From an uncultured Lachnospiraceae bacterium (GTDB lineage: Bacteria; Bacillota; Clostridia; Lachnospirales; Lachnospiraceae): a stretch of DNA of 53,087 nucleotides. The stretch lies in NCBI GenBank assembly GCA_905209075.1, contig CAJLRL010000014.1, forward strand, positions 1 through 53,087. Reading direction: 5' to 3'. The position numbers and the translations under genes were made by a program. The notes under the pieces were generated by a model, which saw only the letters and a list, made by a program, of their open reading frames with translations, made no database searches and had not been told where the DNA came from. Of the stretch, positions 42,286-49,944 are shown piece by piece; position 1 is the first letter of the stretch, and the number at the start of each line of letters is the position of its first letter.

Positions 42286-43071
42286 ATGATATTCGAAACA
42301 CACGCACATTATGATGATGAAAAATTCAAAAATGATCAGGATGAAACCATAAAAAGAGTTCACGACAGCGGAGTTGATCCTATCATAAACGTCGGAGCCT
42401 CAATTGAGTCGACAAAAACAACTCTTGCCCTTGCGGACAAATATGACTTTATCTATGCCGCTGTCGGAGTCCATCCAAGCGATATTTCCGGACTGAACGA
42501 AGAAACCTTCGACTGGCTGAAAAAACAGACCATGCTAGAGAAAACTGTTGCTGTCGGTGAAATCGGTCTTGATTATTACTGGGACAAAGAACCTGATATC
42601 CAGGAAGCACAGCGTTATTGGTTTAAACGTCAGCTTTCCCTTGCAAAAGAATCCTCTCTTCCGGTCATCATCCATTCCCGGGATGCGGCTGATGATACAA
42701 TGCAGATAATGAAAGAAGCTTGTGCACAAGGCATTGAAGGTGTTATCCACTGCTATTCCTACTCAAAAGAAATGGCACTTGAATTTATAAAACTTGGATT
42801 TTATATCGGTATTGGCGGTGTCGTTACATTCAAGAATGCAAAAAAGCTTGTCGAAACTGTGGCAGAAATTCCACTTGACCGTATTCTTTTGGAAACAGAT
42901 TGTCCATATATGGCACCTGAACCAAAGCGTGGAACGAGAAATGATTCCTCAAATATTCCATATATGATAGAAAAAATCGCATCTATAAAAGGTATAACTG
43001 CCAGCGAAGTAGAAGAGATAACCCGCAAAAACGCATTTAACCTGTTTAGAAAAATAAAAAGGTGGGAATAA
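42286..43071 (+). CDS. tatD: TatD family metal-dependent hydrolase
   Basis: This 261-residue TIM-barrel DNase/exonuclease family protein has all metal ligands: FETHAHYDDEKF (HxH), VGEIGLDYYW (Glu), PVIIHSRDAADD, GVIHCYS and LLETDCPYMAP. The ATG has AAGGAG 8 nt upstream. TatD acts in DNA repair or RNA quality control in other species. The radical SAM partner often beside tatD is at 10092-10691 instead. Confidence 0.95.
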   Translation: MIFETHAHYDDEKFKNDQDETIKRVHDSGVDPIINVGASIESTKTTLALADKYDFIYAAVGVHPSDISGLNEETFDWLKKQTMLEKTVAVGEIGLDYYWDKEPDIQEAQRYWFKRQLSLAKESSLPVIIHSRDAADDTMQIMKEACAQGIEGVIHCYSYSKEMALEFIKLGFYIGIGGVVTFKNAKKLVETVAEIPLDRILLETDCPYMAPEPKRGTRNDSSNIPYMIEKIASIKGITASEVEEITRKNAFNLFRKIKRWE

Positions 43072-43081
43072 CCCACCTTTT
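43056..43081. terminator. Bidirectional terminator between tatD and the AIM24 gene
   Basis: AAAAAGGTGGG-AATAA-CCCACCTTTT is a perfect stem. The tatD TAA lies inside the loop, so the last tatD codons form the 5' arm. Confidence 0.88.
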
Positions 43082-43115
43082 ATATATGTGTATATTATGT
43101 ATATACCAAAAATTT

Positions 43116-43796
43116 TTAGTTTCCTGATGGCATAAACGGCCTTATTGCACCTGCAAGCTGTGAAACAGGCATGCTCTGAAGCCATATGCGTCCCGGGCCG
43201 GTAACTACTGTATTGAAAAGTCCTTCTCCTCCAAAAACTGCATTTTTAAATCCCGGTACAGTCTGGATATCGATCTGACAGCTGCTCGTCATTGCCGCAA
43301 GGTATCCAGTGTCTATTACAAGCTGCTGGCCTGCAGCAAGTTCATATTCCTTAATATATCCGTCAAACTCCAGAAACACAAGTCCATTTCCTGAAAGACG
43401 CTGCATAATAAAACCTTCTCCGCCAAATAAACCAGAGCCTAAGCGCTTCTGGAAGAAAATAGAAAGCTCTACACCCGCTGTAGAAGCGAGAAATGCTGAT
43501 TTTTGTGCAACTATCTCCTGTCCCGGTCCAATCTGGAATGCCCGTATACATCCCGGAAAACTTGATGCAAATGCTATCATTCCCGGACCACCCATGGCAG
43601 TATAACGGTTCTGGAACATGCTTTCTCCCGAAAATGCCCTTCCGAACATTTTACCTATCCCACCATTTGACGTAGTTTCCATATTCATGTTTGGTGTCAT
43701 CCATGACATCGCACCTTTTTCTGTTATCATTGTCTCATTTGCGTCAAGATTGCAAATCACGACCGGTAATGGTTCACCTTCAATTGTATAATTCAT
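43116..43796 (-). CDS. AIM24/TIGR00266 family protein
   Basis: This 226-residue, Gly-rich, all-beta protein has the family motifs MSWMTPNMNM, FQNRYTAMGGPGMIAFASSFPG, GSGLFGGEGFIMQRLSGNG and GLFNTVVTGPGRIWLQSMP. The family forms trimeric double-stranded beta-helices and includes mitochondrial Aim24; the bacterial function is unknown. Single gene with an AAGGAGG site. Confidence 0.92.
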   Translation of the reverse strand: MNYTIEGEPLPVVICNLDANETMITEKGAMSWMTPNMNMETTSNGGIGKMFGRAFSGESMFQNRYTAMGGPGMIAFASSFPGCIRAFQIGPGQEIVAQKSAFLASTAGVELSIFFQKRLGSGLFGGEGFIMQRLSGNGLVFLEFDGYIKEYELAAGQQLVIDTGYLAAMTSSCQIDIQTVPGFKNAVFGGEGLFNTVVTGPGRIWLQSMPVSQLAGAIRPFMPSGN

Positions 43797-43910
43797 ATTT
43801 CCTCCTTAAAATTTAGATTTTCACAACAATGTTATTTTACCACAATCTTACATATTATGTACATTGATTTTTACATTTTTGTAGTATAAAATCAGTTATA
43901 TGGAGGTTAT

Positions 43911-45203
43911 ATGTTAAAAAAATTTGCAAAATACGTTTCTCAAAATATGCTCGGCATGGTTGGAATGTCTGTATACATTCTTGCTGATACATTTTTTATT
44001 TCCCAATCCGTCGGAGCAAATGGCATAACTGCTCTGAATCTTGTTCTCCCGATATACAATCTTATATTTGCCATAGGCGCCATGATCGGTGTCGGTTCTG
44101 CAATACGCTTCGTTATTGAGAGACATGGCAATAGCTCCGGCACAGAGGGATATTTTTTCCACGCTCTTGTCTGGGCATTTTTAATAAGCCTTATATTTAT
44201 TTTTGTCGGCATATTCCTGCCGGATAAACTCATTGCGCTGCTTGGCGGTGATTCTTCAATAATAGCAGTAGGCAGAGATTATACACGGATTTTTATGATC
44301 TTTTCGCCATTTTTTATGTGGAATCATATCTGTATGGCATTTGTCAGAAATGATGGAAATCCATCTGTTGCAATGGCTGCAACTCTTTTCGGCAGTCTGT
44401 TCAATATTGTTTTCGATTATATATTAATGTTCCCGCTTGGGCTCGGTATGCAGGGCGCTGCACTTGCCACAGGCTGCTCCCCGATTATCGGGATCCTCAT
44501 ATGCTGTATACATTTTAAATCTTCAAAATGTACAATTACGCTTAAGCCTGTACGGCTTTCCGTAAAACGTCTCCTTCATTCATGCCACGTTGGGATTTCC
44601 TCATTCGTAGCTGAGCTTTCATCCGGAGTGATAACAATCGTATTCAATATGATCATTCTGAATATTGCAGGCAATACAGGTGTTGCCGCTTATGGCGTCA
44701 TCGCAAATACATCACTGGTAGCAGTATCTCTTTTTAATGGAATTTCACAGGGCTCACAGCCTCTTATAAGTGACAGCTACGGAAAGGGTGATTTAAAAAA
44801 TGTTATGTATCTGATAAAACTTACTGCAGCAACCTCACTTTTTATTTCTGTACTGCTTATTACCGCTGTATACCTTGGCGCCCCATCTATAACAGCTGTA
44901 TTTAACAGCGAAAAAAATCCACTTCTGGCACAATATGCCATCAGTGGACTTCGCATTTATTTTACCGGTTTTTTATTTGCCGGGATAAATATTGTAGGTT
45001 CGTCAATATTAAGCTCTGTTGAATCTGCAAAATTTGCATTTATCGTATCAATCATGCGCGGATTCGCAGCCATAACATTTTTTGCCTTTTTATTATCTAA
45101 GATCTTTGGGCTTACCGGTATATGGTCAGCATTCCCGGCAGCTGAATTTCTTACAATGTTTGTGACTGTTTACGGACTTTTTAAGATCCATAGACCGGCT
45201 TAG
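43911..45203 (+). CDS. MATE family efflux transporter (MepA-like)
   Basis: This 430-residue, 12-segment protein begins LKKFAKYVSQNMLGMVGMSVYILADTFFISQSVGANGITALNLVLPIYNLIFAIG, which fits the MepA-type MATE subfamily. The second half contains NIAGNTGVAAYGVIANTSLVAVSLFNGISQGSQPLISD (split here only for naming). Monocistronic. The ATG has TGGAGG 7 nt upstream. Substrate unknown. Confidence 0.92.
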   Translation: MLKKFAKYVSQNMLGMVGMSVYILADTFFISQSVGANGITALNLVLPIYNLIFAIGAMIGVGSAIRFVIERHGNSSGTEGYFFHALVWAFLISLIFIFVGIFLPDKLIALLGGDSSIIAVGRDYTRIFMIFSPFFMWNHICMAFVRNDGNPSVAMAATLFGSLFNIVFDYILMFPLGLGMQGAALATGCSPIIGILICCIHFKSSKCTITLKPVRLSVKRLLHSCHVGISSFVAELSSGVITIVFNMIILNIAGNTGVAAYGVIANTSLVAVSLFNGISQGSQPLISDSYGKGDLKNVMYLIKLTAATSLFISVLLITAVYLGAPSITAVFNSEKNPLLAQYAISGLRIYFTGFLFAGINIVGSSILSSVESAKFAFIVSIMRGFAAITFFAFLLSKIFGLTGIWSAFPAAEFLTMFVTVYGLFKIHRPA

Positions 45204-45391
45204 AAATTTATGCCTAACATCAAAACGGCAATAAGTGCAATTACCGCCATTAATATGTAAAAGCAAAAGAATGACCTTGCATAATTTCTAACATTTTTAT
45301 TTTTTGCTCCTCCGAATGAAAATACAAGTAATAAAATGATTCCTATACATAGAAGGGAAAATAAAATATCATATCCAAAATACTTCCACAC
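45200..45391 (-). CDS. Small two-helix membrane protein
   Basis: This 63-residue protein has two hydrophobic helices (about 8-27 and 41-61) separated by GAKNKNVRNYARS. It is not recognised. The only in-frame start is a GTG at 45391, and AAGGAG is almost adjacent, so initiation looks poor. A perfect 16-nt palindrome TTAATGTATACATTAA lies just upstream (45396-45411). It overlaps the end of the convergent MATE gene by 4 nt. Confidence 0.5.
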   Translation of the reverse strand: MWKYFGYDILFSLLCIGIILLLVFSFGGAKNKNVRNYARSFFCFYILMAVIALIAVLMLGINF

Positions 45392-45625
45392 TCCTTAATG
45401 TATACATTAATTTATATTACTACACTCAGCTGATGCTATTTTTTATTTTCCTTAAATCCATTTTTCCCTGATAAACCATATATATTTGTTTCTGTACTGA
45501 ATAGGCATATTTTCTTTTAACAGTTGAATACACTTTGTTATTTCTGTCTATAACAATTATGGCTTTTATTTCTGTCCTACAGGGTTTTAATAACTACATT
45601 TCAAAGATTATATAACGATAACATA

Positions 45626-45654
45626 TTGACATTCTTACTATCAAGATTTATACT
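45626..45654 (+). promoter_or_regulatory. Promoter of the nitronate-monooxygenase-like gene
   Basis: The -35 is TTGACA (45626-45631), the spacer 17 nt and the -10 TATACT (45649-45654). Confidence 0.82.
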
Positions 45655-45660
45655 CATATT

Positions 45661-45675
45661 GTTTGATTTTCAAAC
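45661..45675 (+). promoter_or_regulatory. FabT/MarR-like operator candidate
   Basis: GTTTGATTTTCAAAC is a perfect 6-bp inverted repeat with a 3-nt centre, starting 6 nt after the -10. It resembles the FabT box (TTTGA-n3-TCAAA) of Firmicutes. Repression at the transcription start is a reasonable inference; the regulator is not in the window. Confidence 0.5.
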
Positions 45676-45754
45676 TATTTAATATTTATCTTATTCATTG
45701 GCACTAACTTTGTTGATGCCAATAAACATCTACAATAATTTATGGAGGTTTGAA

Positions 45755-46834
45755 ATGGAACTAAAAACTAAAAATTTCTTTAACGAATTAAAAATAGGCG
45801 ATAAGCTTGCCCGATTGCCTATAATCCAAGGCGGAATGGGTGTTGGCGTAAGCTTAAGCAGGCTGGCCGGTTCTGTTGCGAAAGAAGGTGGGGTAGGCAT
45901 AATTTCTACTGCCCAGATCGGTTTTGACGAAGAGAATTTTGAAAAAGACCAGGCCGGCTGCAATATCCATGCTATAAAAAAACACATCACTCGTGCTAAG
46001 GAGATCGCATGCGGTAATGGACTTATAGGGGTAAATATAATGGTTGCCCTGAAACATTATAAAGAACATGTTAAAGCTGCCGTTGCTGCCGGCGCAGATG
46101 TAATCATAAGTGGTGCTGGGCTTCCTATGGATCTGCCAGCTCTTATAGGTGAACACTGCCGCACAAAAATTGCCCCAATCGTTTCTTCAAAACGTGCTGC
46201 AAACCTTATTCTCAAAATGTGGGCACACAAATATGACCGCACTGCGGATTTCATTGTTATTGAAGGTCCCAAAGCCGGTGGCCACCTTGGTTTTTCTGAG
46301 AATCAGCTGTCCGATATAAACCAGCTTGATTTTGATAATGAAATAACACAGATCATTGATTGCAAAAAAGAATATGAGCAGAAATATAATACAAAGATCC
46401 CTGTTATTGTTGCGGGGGGGATATTCGACAAAAACGATATCGCTCATGCCATAGCTCTTGGTGCCGATGGTGTACAGATTGCTAGCCGTTTTGTCGCAAC
46501 TGTAGAATGTGATGCATCTGATGCCTACAAACAGGCCTACATCAATGCAGATGAAAAAGATATCCAGATAATTAAGAGTCCTGTCGGCATGCCTGGCAGA
46601 GCTCTCAGAAACAAATTTATCCAAAAGCTCGATAATGCACGGGTGCCTATCTCTAAATGTTATAATTGTCTTGAAAAGTGTAATCCGGCAAAGGTTCCTT
46701 ATTGCATAACCAAAGCCCTTATTGACGCTGTAAAAGGTGATGTTGATAACGGACTTGTTTTCTGTGGGGCTAATGTTGGCCGCATTAATAAAATGACTAC
46801 AGTCCATGACCTGATGACAGAATTATTCGGGTAA
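45755..46834 (+). CDS. NAD(P)H-dependent flavin oxidoreductase, nitronate monooxygenase family
   Basis: The start is the ATG at 45755 with GGAGG 6 nt upstream; the frame extends to 45698 without support. The 359-residue FMN TIM barrel has LPIIQGGMGVGVSLSRLAGSVAKEGGVG (split for naming), FIVIEGPKAGGHLGF and VAGGIFDKNDIAHAIALGADGVQ. A Cys-rich C-terminal segment CYNCLEKCNPAKVPYC follows, as in clostridial members. FabK (enoyl-ACP reductase) is related, but the motifs and Cys tail fit the NMO-like branch better. A FabT-like operator precedes it. Confidence 0.88.
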   Translation: MELKTKNFFNELKIGDKLARLPIIQGGMGVGVSLSRLAGSVAKEGGVGIISTAQIGFDEENFEKDQAGCNIHAIKKHITRAKEIACGNGLIGVNIMVALKHYKEHVKAAVAAGADVIISGAGLPMDLPALIGEHCRTKIAPIVSSKRAANLILKMWAHKYDRTADFIVIEGPKAGGHLGFSENQLSDINQLDFDNEITQIIDCKKEYEQKYNTKIPVIVAGGIFDKNDIAHAIALGADGVQIASRFVATVECDASDAYKQAYINADEKDIQIIKSPVGMPGRALRNKFIQKLDNARVPISKCYNCLEKCNPAKVPYCITKALIDAVKGDVDNGLVFCGANVGRINKMTTVHDLMTELFG

Positions 46835-46946
46835 TCATTTTTCCATCAGTATTGTGACCTGCGAAGCGTTTGCCACACTCATGTTAGAGATTATCGCAGC
46901 TCTCTGATCCGCTGCCATATTTGACAAAATTTTAACTACCAGGTCA
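46835..46946 (-). pseudogene. Fragment resembling the C terminus of a MotE/MgtE-N-type protein
   Basis: On the minus strand a frame reads KILSNMAADQRAAIISNM then SVANASQVTILMEK and a stop at 46835-46837. The pattern (ILxxMxxxxRAAIIxxMxxxxAxxxTxLM) matches the helical repeat of MgtE-N, FliG and MotE proteins and their usual C-terminal end. Only about 35 codons remain, with no own start or ribosome binding site. The frame runs into the YxjG/YxjH gene's last codons in another phase. It looks like a relic between two convergent genes. Confidence 0.5.
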
Positions 46947-48077
46947 CTCTGATGTTGCTGTTTTTTTCCATACTTCCTGGGCAATTTCTTTTACAAGTGC
47001 AAGCTTTGCCCACTGCTGCTCCTCTGTGATCTTGTTTCCGATCTCACAGGATGCAAAACCACACTGTGGGCTTAAACACAGGCGATCAATCGGAATATAT
47101 TTTTCTGCCTCATGGATTCTTGCGATTACCGCATCCTTATCTTCAAGTTCCGGTCTTTTTGTTGTAATGAGTCCAAGCACAACTTTTTTATCGGGTGAAA
47201 CTTTAGCAAGCGGCGCAAAACCGCCAGATCTTGCATCATCATACTCTAAGAAAAGAGCATCAACATTCTCCTGGGCGAATACATAATCAGCCACAGAATC
47301 ATATGGTCCGCTTGTAAAAAATGTCGAATGATAATTTCCACGACATATATGTGATGTGATCACCATATCATCCGGTCTGTTTTCCAGCGCAAGGTTATTT
47401 ACTTTAAGAAGCTGCGCTTTTACATCCTCAATATTAAGTCCAAGTGATTTATATCTCTGCTTTGCGGCATCTCCTACGATTGCACCCCATGTGCAATCAT
47501 CAAGCTGCAGATTGCGGCAGCCAGCCTCATAAAACTGTGTGATCACATCCTGATAAGCTTTTCCGATATCGCTTATTAGCTGCTCATCAGTTTCATAAAA
47601 TTTTCTGGTCTGCTTTATATTCTGTGGCACGATCATCTGCTGATACATCTGTGCCGGAGCAGGAATAGTGTATTTTGCAACAGTCTGTTCGTCCTCAAAC
47701 TGCTTTAAAAATTTAAAATATTCCACAAATGGATGTGCTTTTGCTTTTATTTTTCCAACCAGATATGTTGCCTCAAGATCTGCCATTTCCCCATCAAACT
47801 GTACACCGCCGCCATCTTTTTCATGCGCAACGCCTTCAAATCCCCACATAAAGTCCAAATGCCAGAATTTTCTTCTGAATTCTCCATCTGTGATGGCATG
47901 GAAGCCAGCTTGTTTTTGTTTTTTAACGATCTCTGTTACACACTCATCTGTCACACGATCTAATTCATCCTGAGAGATTTTTCCTTCCTCAAATGCAGCC
48001 TTTGCTGCTTTTAGTTTTTCCGGTCTTAAAAAACTTCCTACTAAATCATAACGAAAAGGTGTCTTTAACGTACTCAT
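46944..48077 (-). CDS. Methionine synthase II-like protein (YxjG/YxjH family)
   Basis: This cobalamin-independent methionine synthase C-terminal-domain family protein has 377 residues. It starts TPFRYDLVGSFLRPEKLKAAKAAF and has TDGEFRRKFWHLDFMWGFEGV. The zinc ligands fit the family: a His-x-Cys (ITSHICRGNYHS), a Glu (LFLEYDDARSG), and a second Cys in LCLSPQCGFASCE. It probably methylates homocysteine or a related thiol without the MetE N-terminal half. No SAM riboswitch is seen upstream. An AGGAGG site precedes the ATG. Confidence 0.92.
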   Translation of the reverse strand: MSTLKTPFRYDLVGSFLRPEKLKAAKAAFEEGKISQDELDRVTDECVTEIVKKQKQAGFHAITDGEFRRKFWHLDFMWGFEGVAHEKDGGGVQFDGEMADLEATYLVGKIKAKAHPFVEYFKFLKQFEDEQTVAKYTIPAPAQMYQQMIVPQNIKQTRKFYETDEQLISDIGKAYQDVITQFYEAGCRNLQLDDCTWGAIVGDAAKQRYKSLGLNIEDVKAQLLKVNNLALENRPDDMVITSHICRGNYHSTFFTSGPYDSVADYVFAQENVDALFLEYDDARSGGFAPLAKVSPDKKVVLGLITTKRPELEDKDAVIARIHEAEKYIPIDRLCLSPQCGFASCEIGNKITEEQQWAKLALVKEIAQEVWKKTATSE

Positions 48078-48317
48078 TTACCTATAACCTCCTGCTTCTT
48101 ATTTATCGGTTGTATCTTTGTCATGAGGTTATCCTATCATTAACTGTTTTATATGTATAATACCTTTTATATCAACTTTGTTATAGGAAAAAACTATAGC
48201 AGCCCGGATTTGAAATTTTCTAAATCCGGGCTGTCCTTAATTTAATTTTATGATTAAAGGGGCAAAATACCTTTTGACCCTCATATAATTTTATACTCCA
48301 AAACATAAGTGATTCTT
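48078..48317. other. Intergenic region with a strong inverted repeat
   Basis: No gene is seen. AGCCCGGATTT / AAATCCGGGCT (about 48202-48234) is an 11-bp perfect inverted repeat with a 10-nt loop and no long T-tract. It may terminate leftover transcription or be a processed hairpin. The rest is AT-rich and probably carries the YxjG/YxjH promoter. Confidence 0.6.
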
Positions 48318-48650
48318 GCGACTAAGTTTGTGATTTTGAAAGAATCTCACGAATATCTGCAAGCTGTTTCATAAGTGTGATATCAATTTTCTCCCCCTTA
48401 GTCTAAAACTGCACTTTACGTGCAGTCAAAGACTTTTTCGTCTAATCTTTTGATTTATGTTTATGGCTATTCTGACAGCGTCACTTAAAGTATTTATCCC
48501 TGCATTGTAAAGACTCTCGCCCTCCACATATGATGACACGATATACACCGTATTATTTTGTTTATATATGTTGTGGAAACTTGAAGTCACATTTGTAAGT
48601 CCGCTCGTATTATGCAGCTTATTAGATACATCAAAAGAAGGGATTGGGAT
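48318..48650 (-). pseudogene. Decayed coding fragments
   Basis: Two minus-strand segments look like protein sequence but have no start. One (about 48426-48650) reads SNKLHNTSGLTNVTSSF, then NNTVYIVSSYVEGESL and NTLSDAVRIAININ before a TGA at 48426. The other (about 48318-48400) reads DITLMKQLADIREILSKSQT before a TAG. The NNTVYIVSSYVEGESL part loosely recalls the hinge of bacterial Ser/Thr kinases, but I do not claim the family. The left 35-bp repeat (48404-48438) lies between and partly in the fragments. Confidence 0.45.
48404..48438 (+). repeat. 35-bp inverted repeat, left copy
   Basis: This sequence begins TAAAACTGCACTTT and ends AAAGACTTTTT. It is repeated in inverted orientation at 49585-49619 with a single mismatch (A/G in the loop). 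It contains a small hairpin CTGCAC/GTGCAG. The two copies enclose about 1.15 kb with the DUF4230 gene and the 27-codon gene. Confidence 0.85.
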
Positions 48651-48707
48651 TTTTCTGTAAAAAAATTAGTATATGAAGCCATAAATGTTCCTTTCATAAT
48701 AACAAAT

Positions 48708-48738
48708 CCGCTACGCCTGATATCAGCATAGCGGATGA
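48708..48738 (-). terminator. Terminator after the 27-codon gene
   Basis: ATCCGCTA/TAGCGGAT is an 8-bp perfect stem with an inner TGATATCA palindrome. On the minus strand TTTGTTATT follows. It lies about 20 nt after the stop at 48758. Confidence 0.7.
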
Positions 48739-48757
48739 TATTTCGAACATTTTAAAT

Positions 48758-48841
48758 TTACCTTGTAATAAATAAACCAACATAAAATAAAATTATCAGA
48801 ACAACTATAACTGTTATAGTTCTTACTATTGCCTTCTTCAT
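48758..48841 (-). CDS. 27-residue membrane peptide
   Basis: The ATG at 48841 has GGGGGG 5 nt upstream, overlapping the TAG of the DUF4230 gene. The product is a basic N terminus (MKKAIVRT) followed by one hydrophobic helix (VIVVLIILFYVGLFIT) and a final Arg. It is too short for usual gene callers, yet ribosome binding site, start, stop and a terminator all line up. Function unknown. It may be a small partner of the DUF4230 protein or a type I toxin-like peptide. Confidence 0.6.
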   Translation of the reverse strand: MKKAIVRTITVIVVLIILFYVGLFITR

Positions 48842-48851
48842 TACATCCCCC

Positions 48852-49466
48852 CTACTTATCATTTTCAAATTCTATATCATATTTTTCTTTATCATATCCC
48901 TGATACAAAAATTGTTTTATAATGTTCTTCCCATTTTCTTCTGCTTTATCATATAGTCCATTACTAATTGCGTCTTCCTGTGCCTGATCGGTAAGTTCTT
49001 TTAAAGCATCATTATGTTCTTCCATTGAAATTGGAGAAAATATATTATCATCTTCATGATAAAGTTTAAATGAATCCTTGTCTATATCACATGAGATTAT
49101 TTCAACCTCCGGTAAATGCACACATATTTTACCTTTTTCGTTTTTTGCGCCATCTTTGACTGTATACCGAATCTTGGTAAAATCGTATCCCGCCTGAATA
49201 TCCGTATCATATGAATATATTATTTCTGACTTCGTAAAAGGTATTGATTGACCGAATAACTTTCGATCTTTGCTCTCTGACTTTACAGTAGTACATCTTA
49301 CCTCCTGCGTTGACAGCTTTCCTATATTTTCAAATGTAAGTTTTGTCGTCTTGCTTTCTGTGGAAAAATACTGCTTTGCCACAAAAGTACCGCCAGCTAT
49401 AGCAATAATTACCATTATTATTACTATATATCTGATTTTAAATTTCTTTTTTTTCTCTTTTGTCAT
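48852..49466 (-). CDS. DUF4230 domain membrane-anchored protein
   Basis: This 204-residue protein has a Lys-rich N terminus (TKEKKKKFKIRYIVIIMVIIAIAG) and one membrane helix, then an external domain. That domain fits DUF4230: ENIGKLSTQEVRCTTV, IIYSYDTDIQAGYDFTKIRYTV and GKICVHLPEVEIISCDIDKDS. The function of DUF4230 is unknown. It lies between the two 35-bp repeats, is coupled to the 27-codon gene, and is on the opposite strand from the frameshifted gene at 49675. Confidence 0.8.
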   Translation of the reverse strand: MTKEKKKKFKIRYIVIIMVIIAIAGGTFVAKQYFSTESKTTKLTFENIGKLSTQEVRCTTVKSESKDRKLFGQSIPFTKSEIIYSYDTDIQAGYDFTKIRYTVKDGAKNEKGKICVHLPEVEIISCDIDKDSFKLYHEDDNIFSPISMEEHNDALKELTDQAQEDAISNGLYDKAEENGKNIIKQFLYQGYDKEKYDIEFENDK

Positions 49467-49584
49467 ATGTAGATTATCCTCTGTTTATAATTTCAATCCG
49501 GTTATTTACTTTCTTATTTTCAGATATATGGTATCACTTCATTCTATATTCTACAACATAATTTTTGTTAAAATTTCCTGCTTC

Positions 49585-49619
49585 AAAAAGTCTTTGACTG
49601 CACGCAAAGTGCAGTTTTA
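49585..49619 (-). repeat. 35-bp inverted repeat, right copy
   Basis: This is the inverse of the copy at 48404-48438 with one mismatch. On the plus strand CTGCAC-GCAAA-GTGCAG is followed by TTTT, so each copy could also work as a weak terminator directed away from the enclosed genes. It lies 55 nt upstream of the zinc-ribbon start. Confidence 0.85.
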
Positions 49620-49674
49620 AGCTGAAATAAACGTAAACACAAATCAAATAAAATACACGAGAGGAGTAATGAAT

Positions 49675-49944
49675 ATGAAATGTAAAAACTGTAATGCTAC
49701 AATGGAAATTGATCCTTCAAAACATGAAGCGGTCTGCCCATATTGTGGAGCCAAAGAGTTGATTTGCGACAGCGATGCTGTCGCCGTAGAAAAAATCAAG
49801 AGCAGTACTTTCAAGGAAATGGAATATGCGCATATGGAAAACCAGCGCCGGCAACAGGATCATATTGAAAAAGAGAAAGAAAGGCTTATATTAATGGGGC
49901 TTTTAGCAAATTTACTATTGCATTTATATTTGCCTGCCTTATAG
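49675..49944 (+). pseudogene. Zinc-ribbon N-terminal part of a frameshifted gene
   Basis: The ATG at 49675 has GAGAGGAG 8 nt upstream (an ATG at 49669 is too close). The fragment starts KCKNCNATMEIDPSKHEAVCPYCGAKE, a two-CxxC zinc ribbon, and continues with a charged helix (HMENQRRQQDHIEKEKE). After that the frame reads nonsense-like LILMGLLANLLLHLYLPAL to a stop at 49942-49944. The true continuation (GAFSKFTIAFIFACLIAVF) is in the next frame. Confidence 0.75.

Larger units (their letters stand above)
45392..45697. other. AT-rich intergenic region with no gene
   Basis: About 360 nt lie between the small membrane protein and the flavoprotein start. The region contains the palindrome at 45396-45411 and the promoter and inverted repeat at 45626-45675. 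I see no coding region, tRNA or other RNA gene in it. Confidence 0.7.

Noticed and set aside
45755..46834. FabK enoyl-ACP reductase assignment
   Set aside because: Length, the GGMGVG start and the Cys-rich C terminus fit the nitronate-monooxygenase-like branch better; only the operator hints at fatty acids.
48078..48240. SAM riboswitch upstream of the YxjG/YxjH gene
   Set aside because: No S-box core is seen; only a GC-rich inverted repeat and AT-rich promoter sequence.
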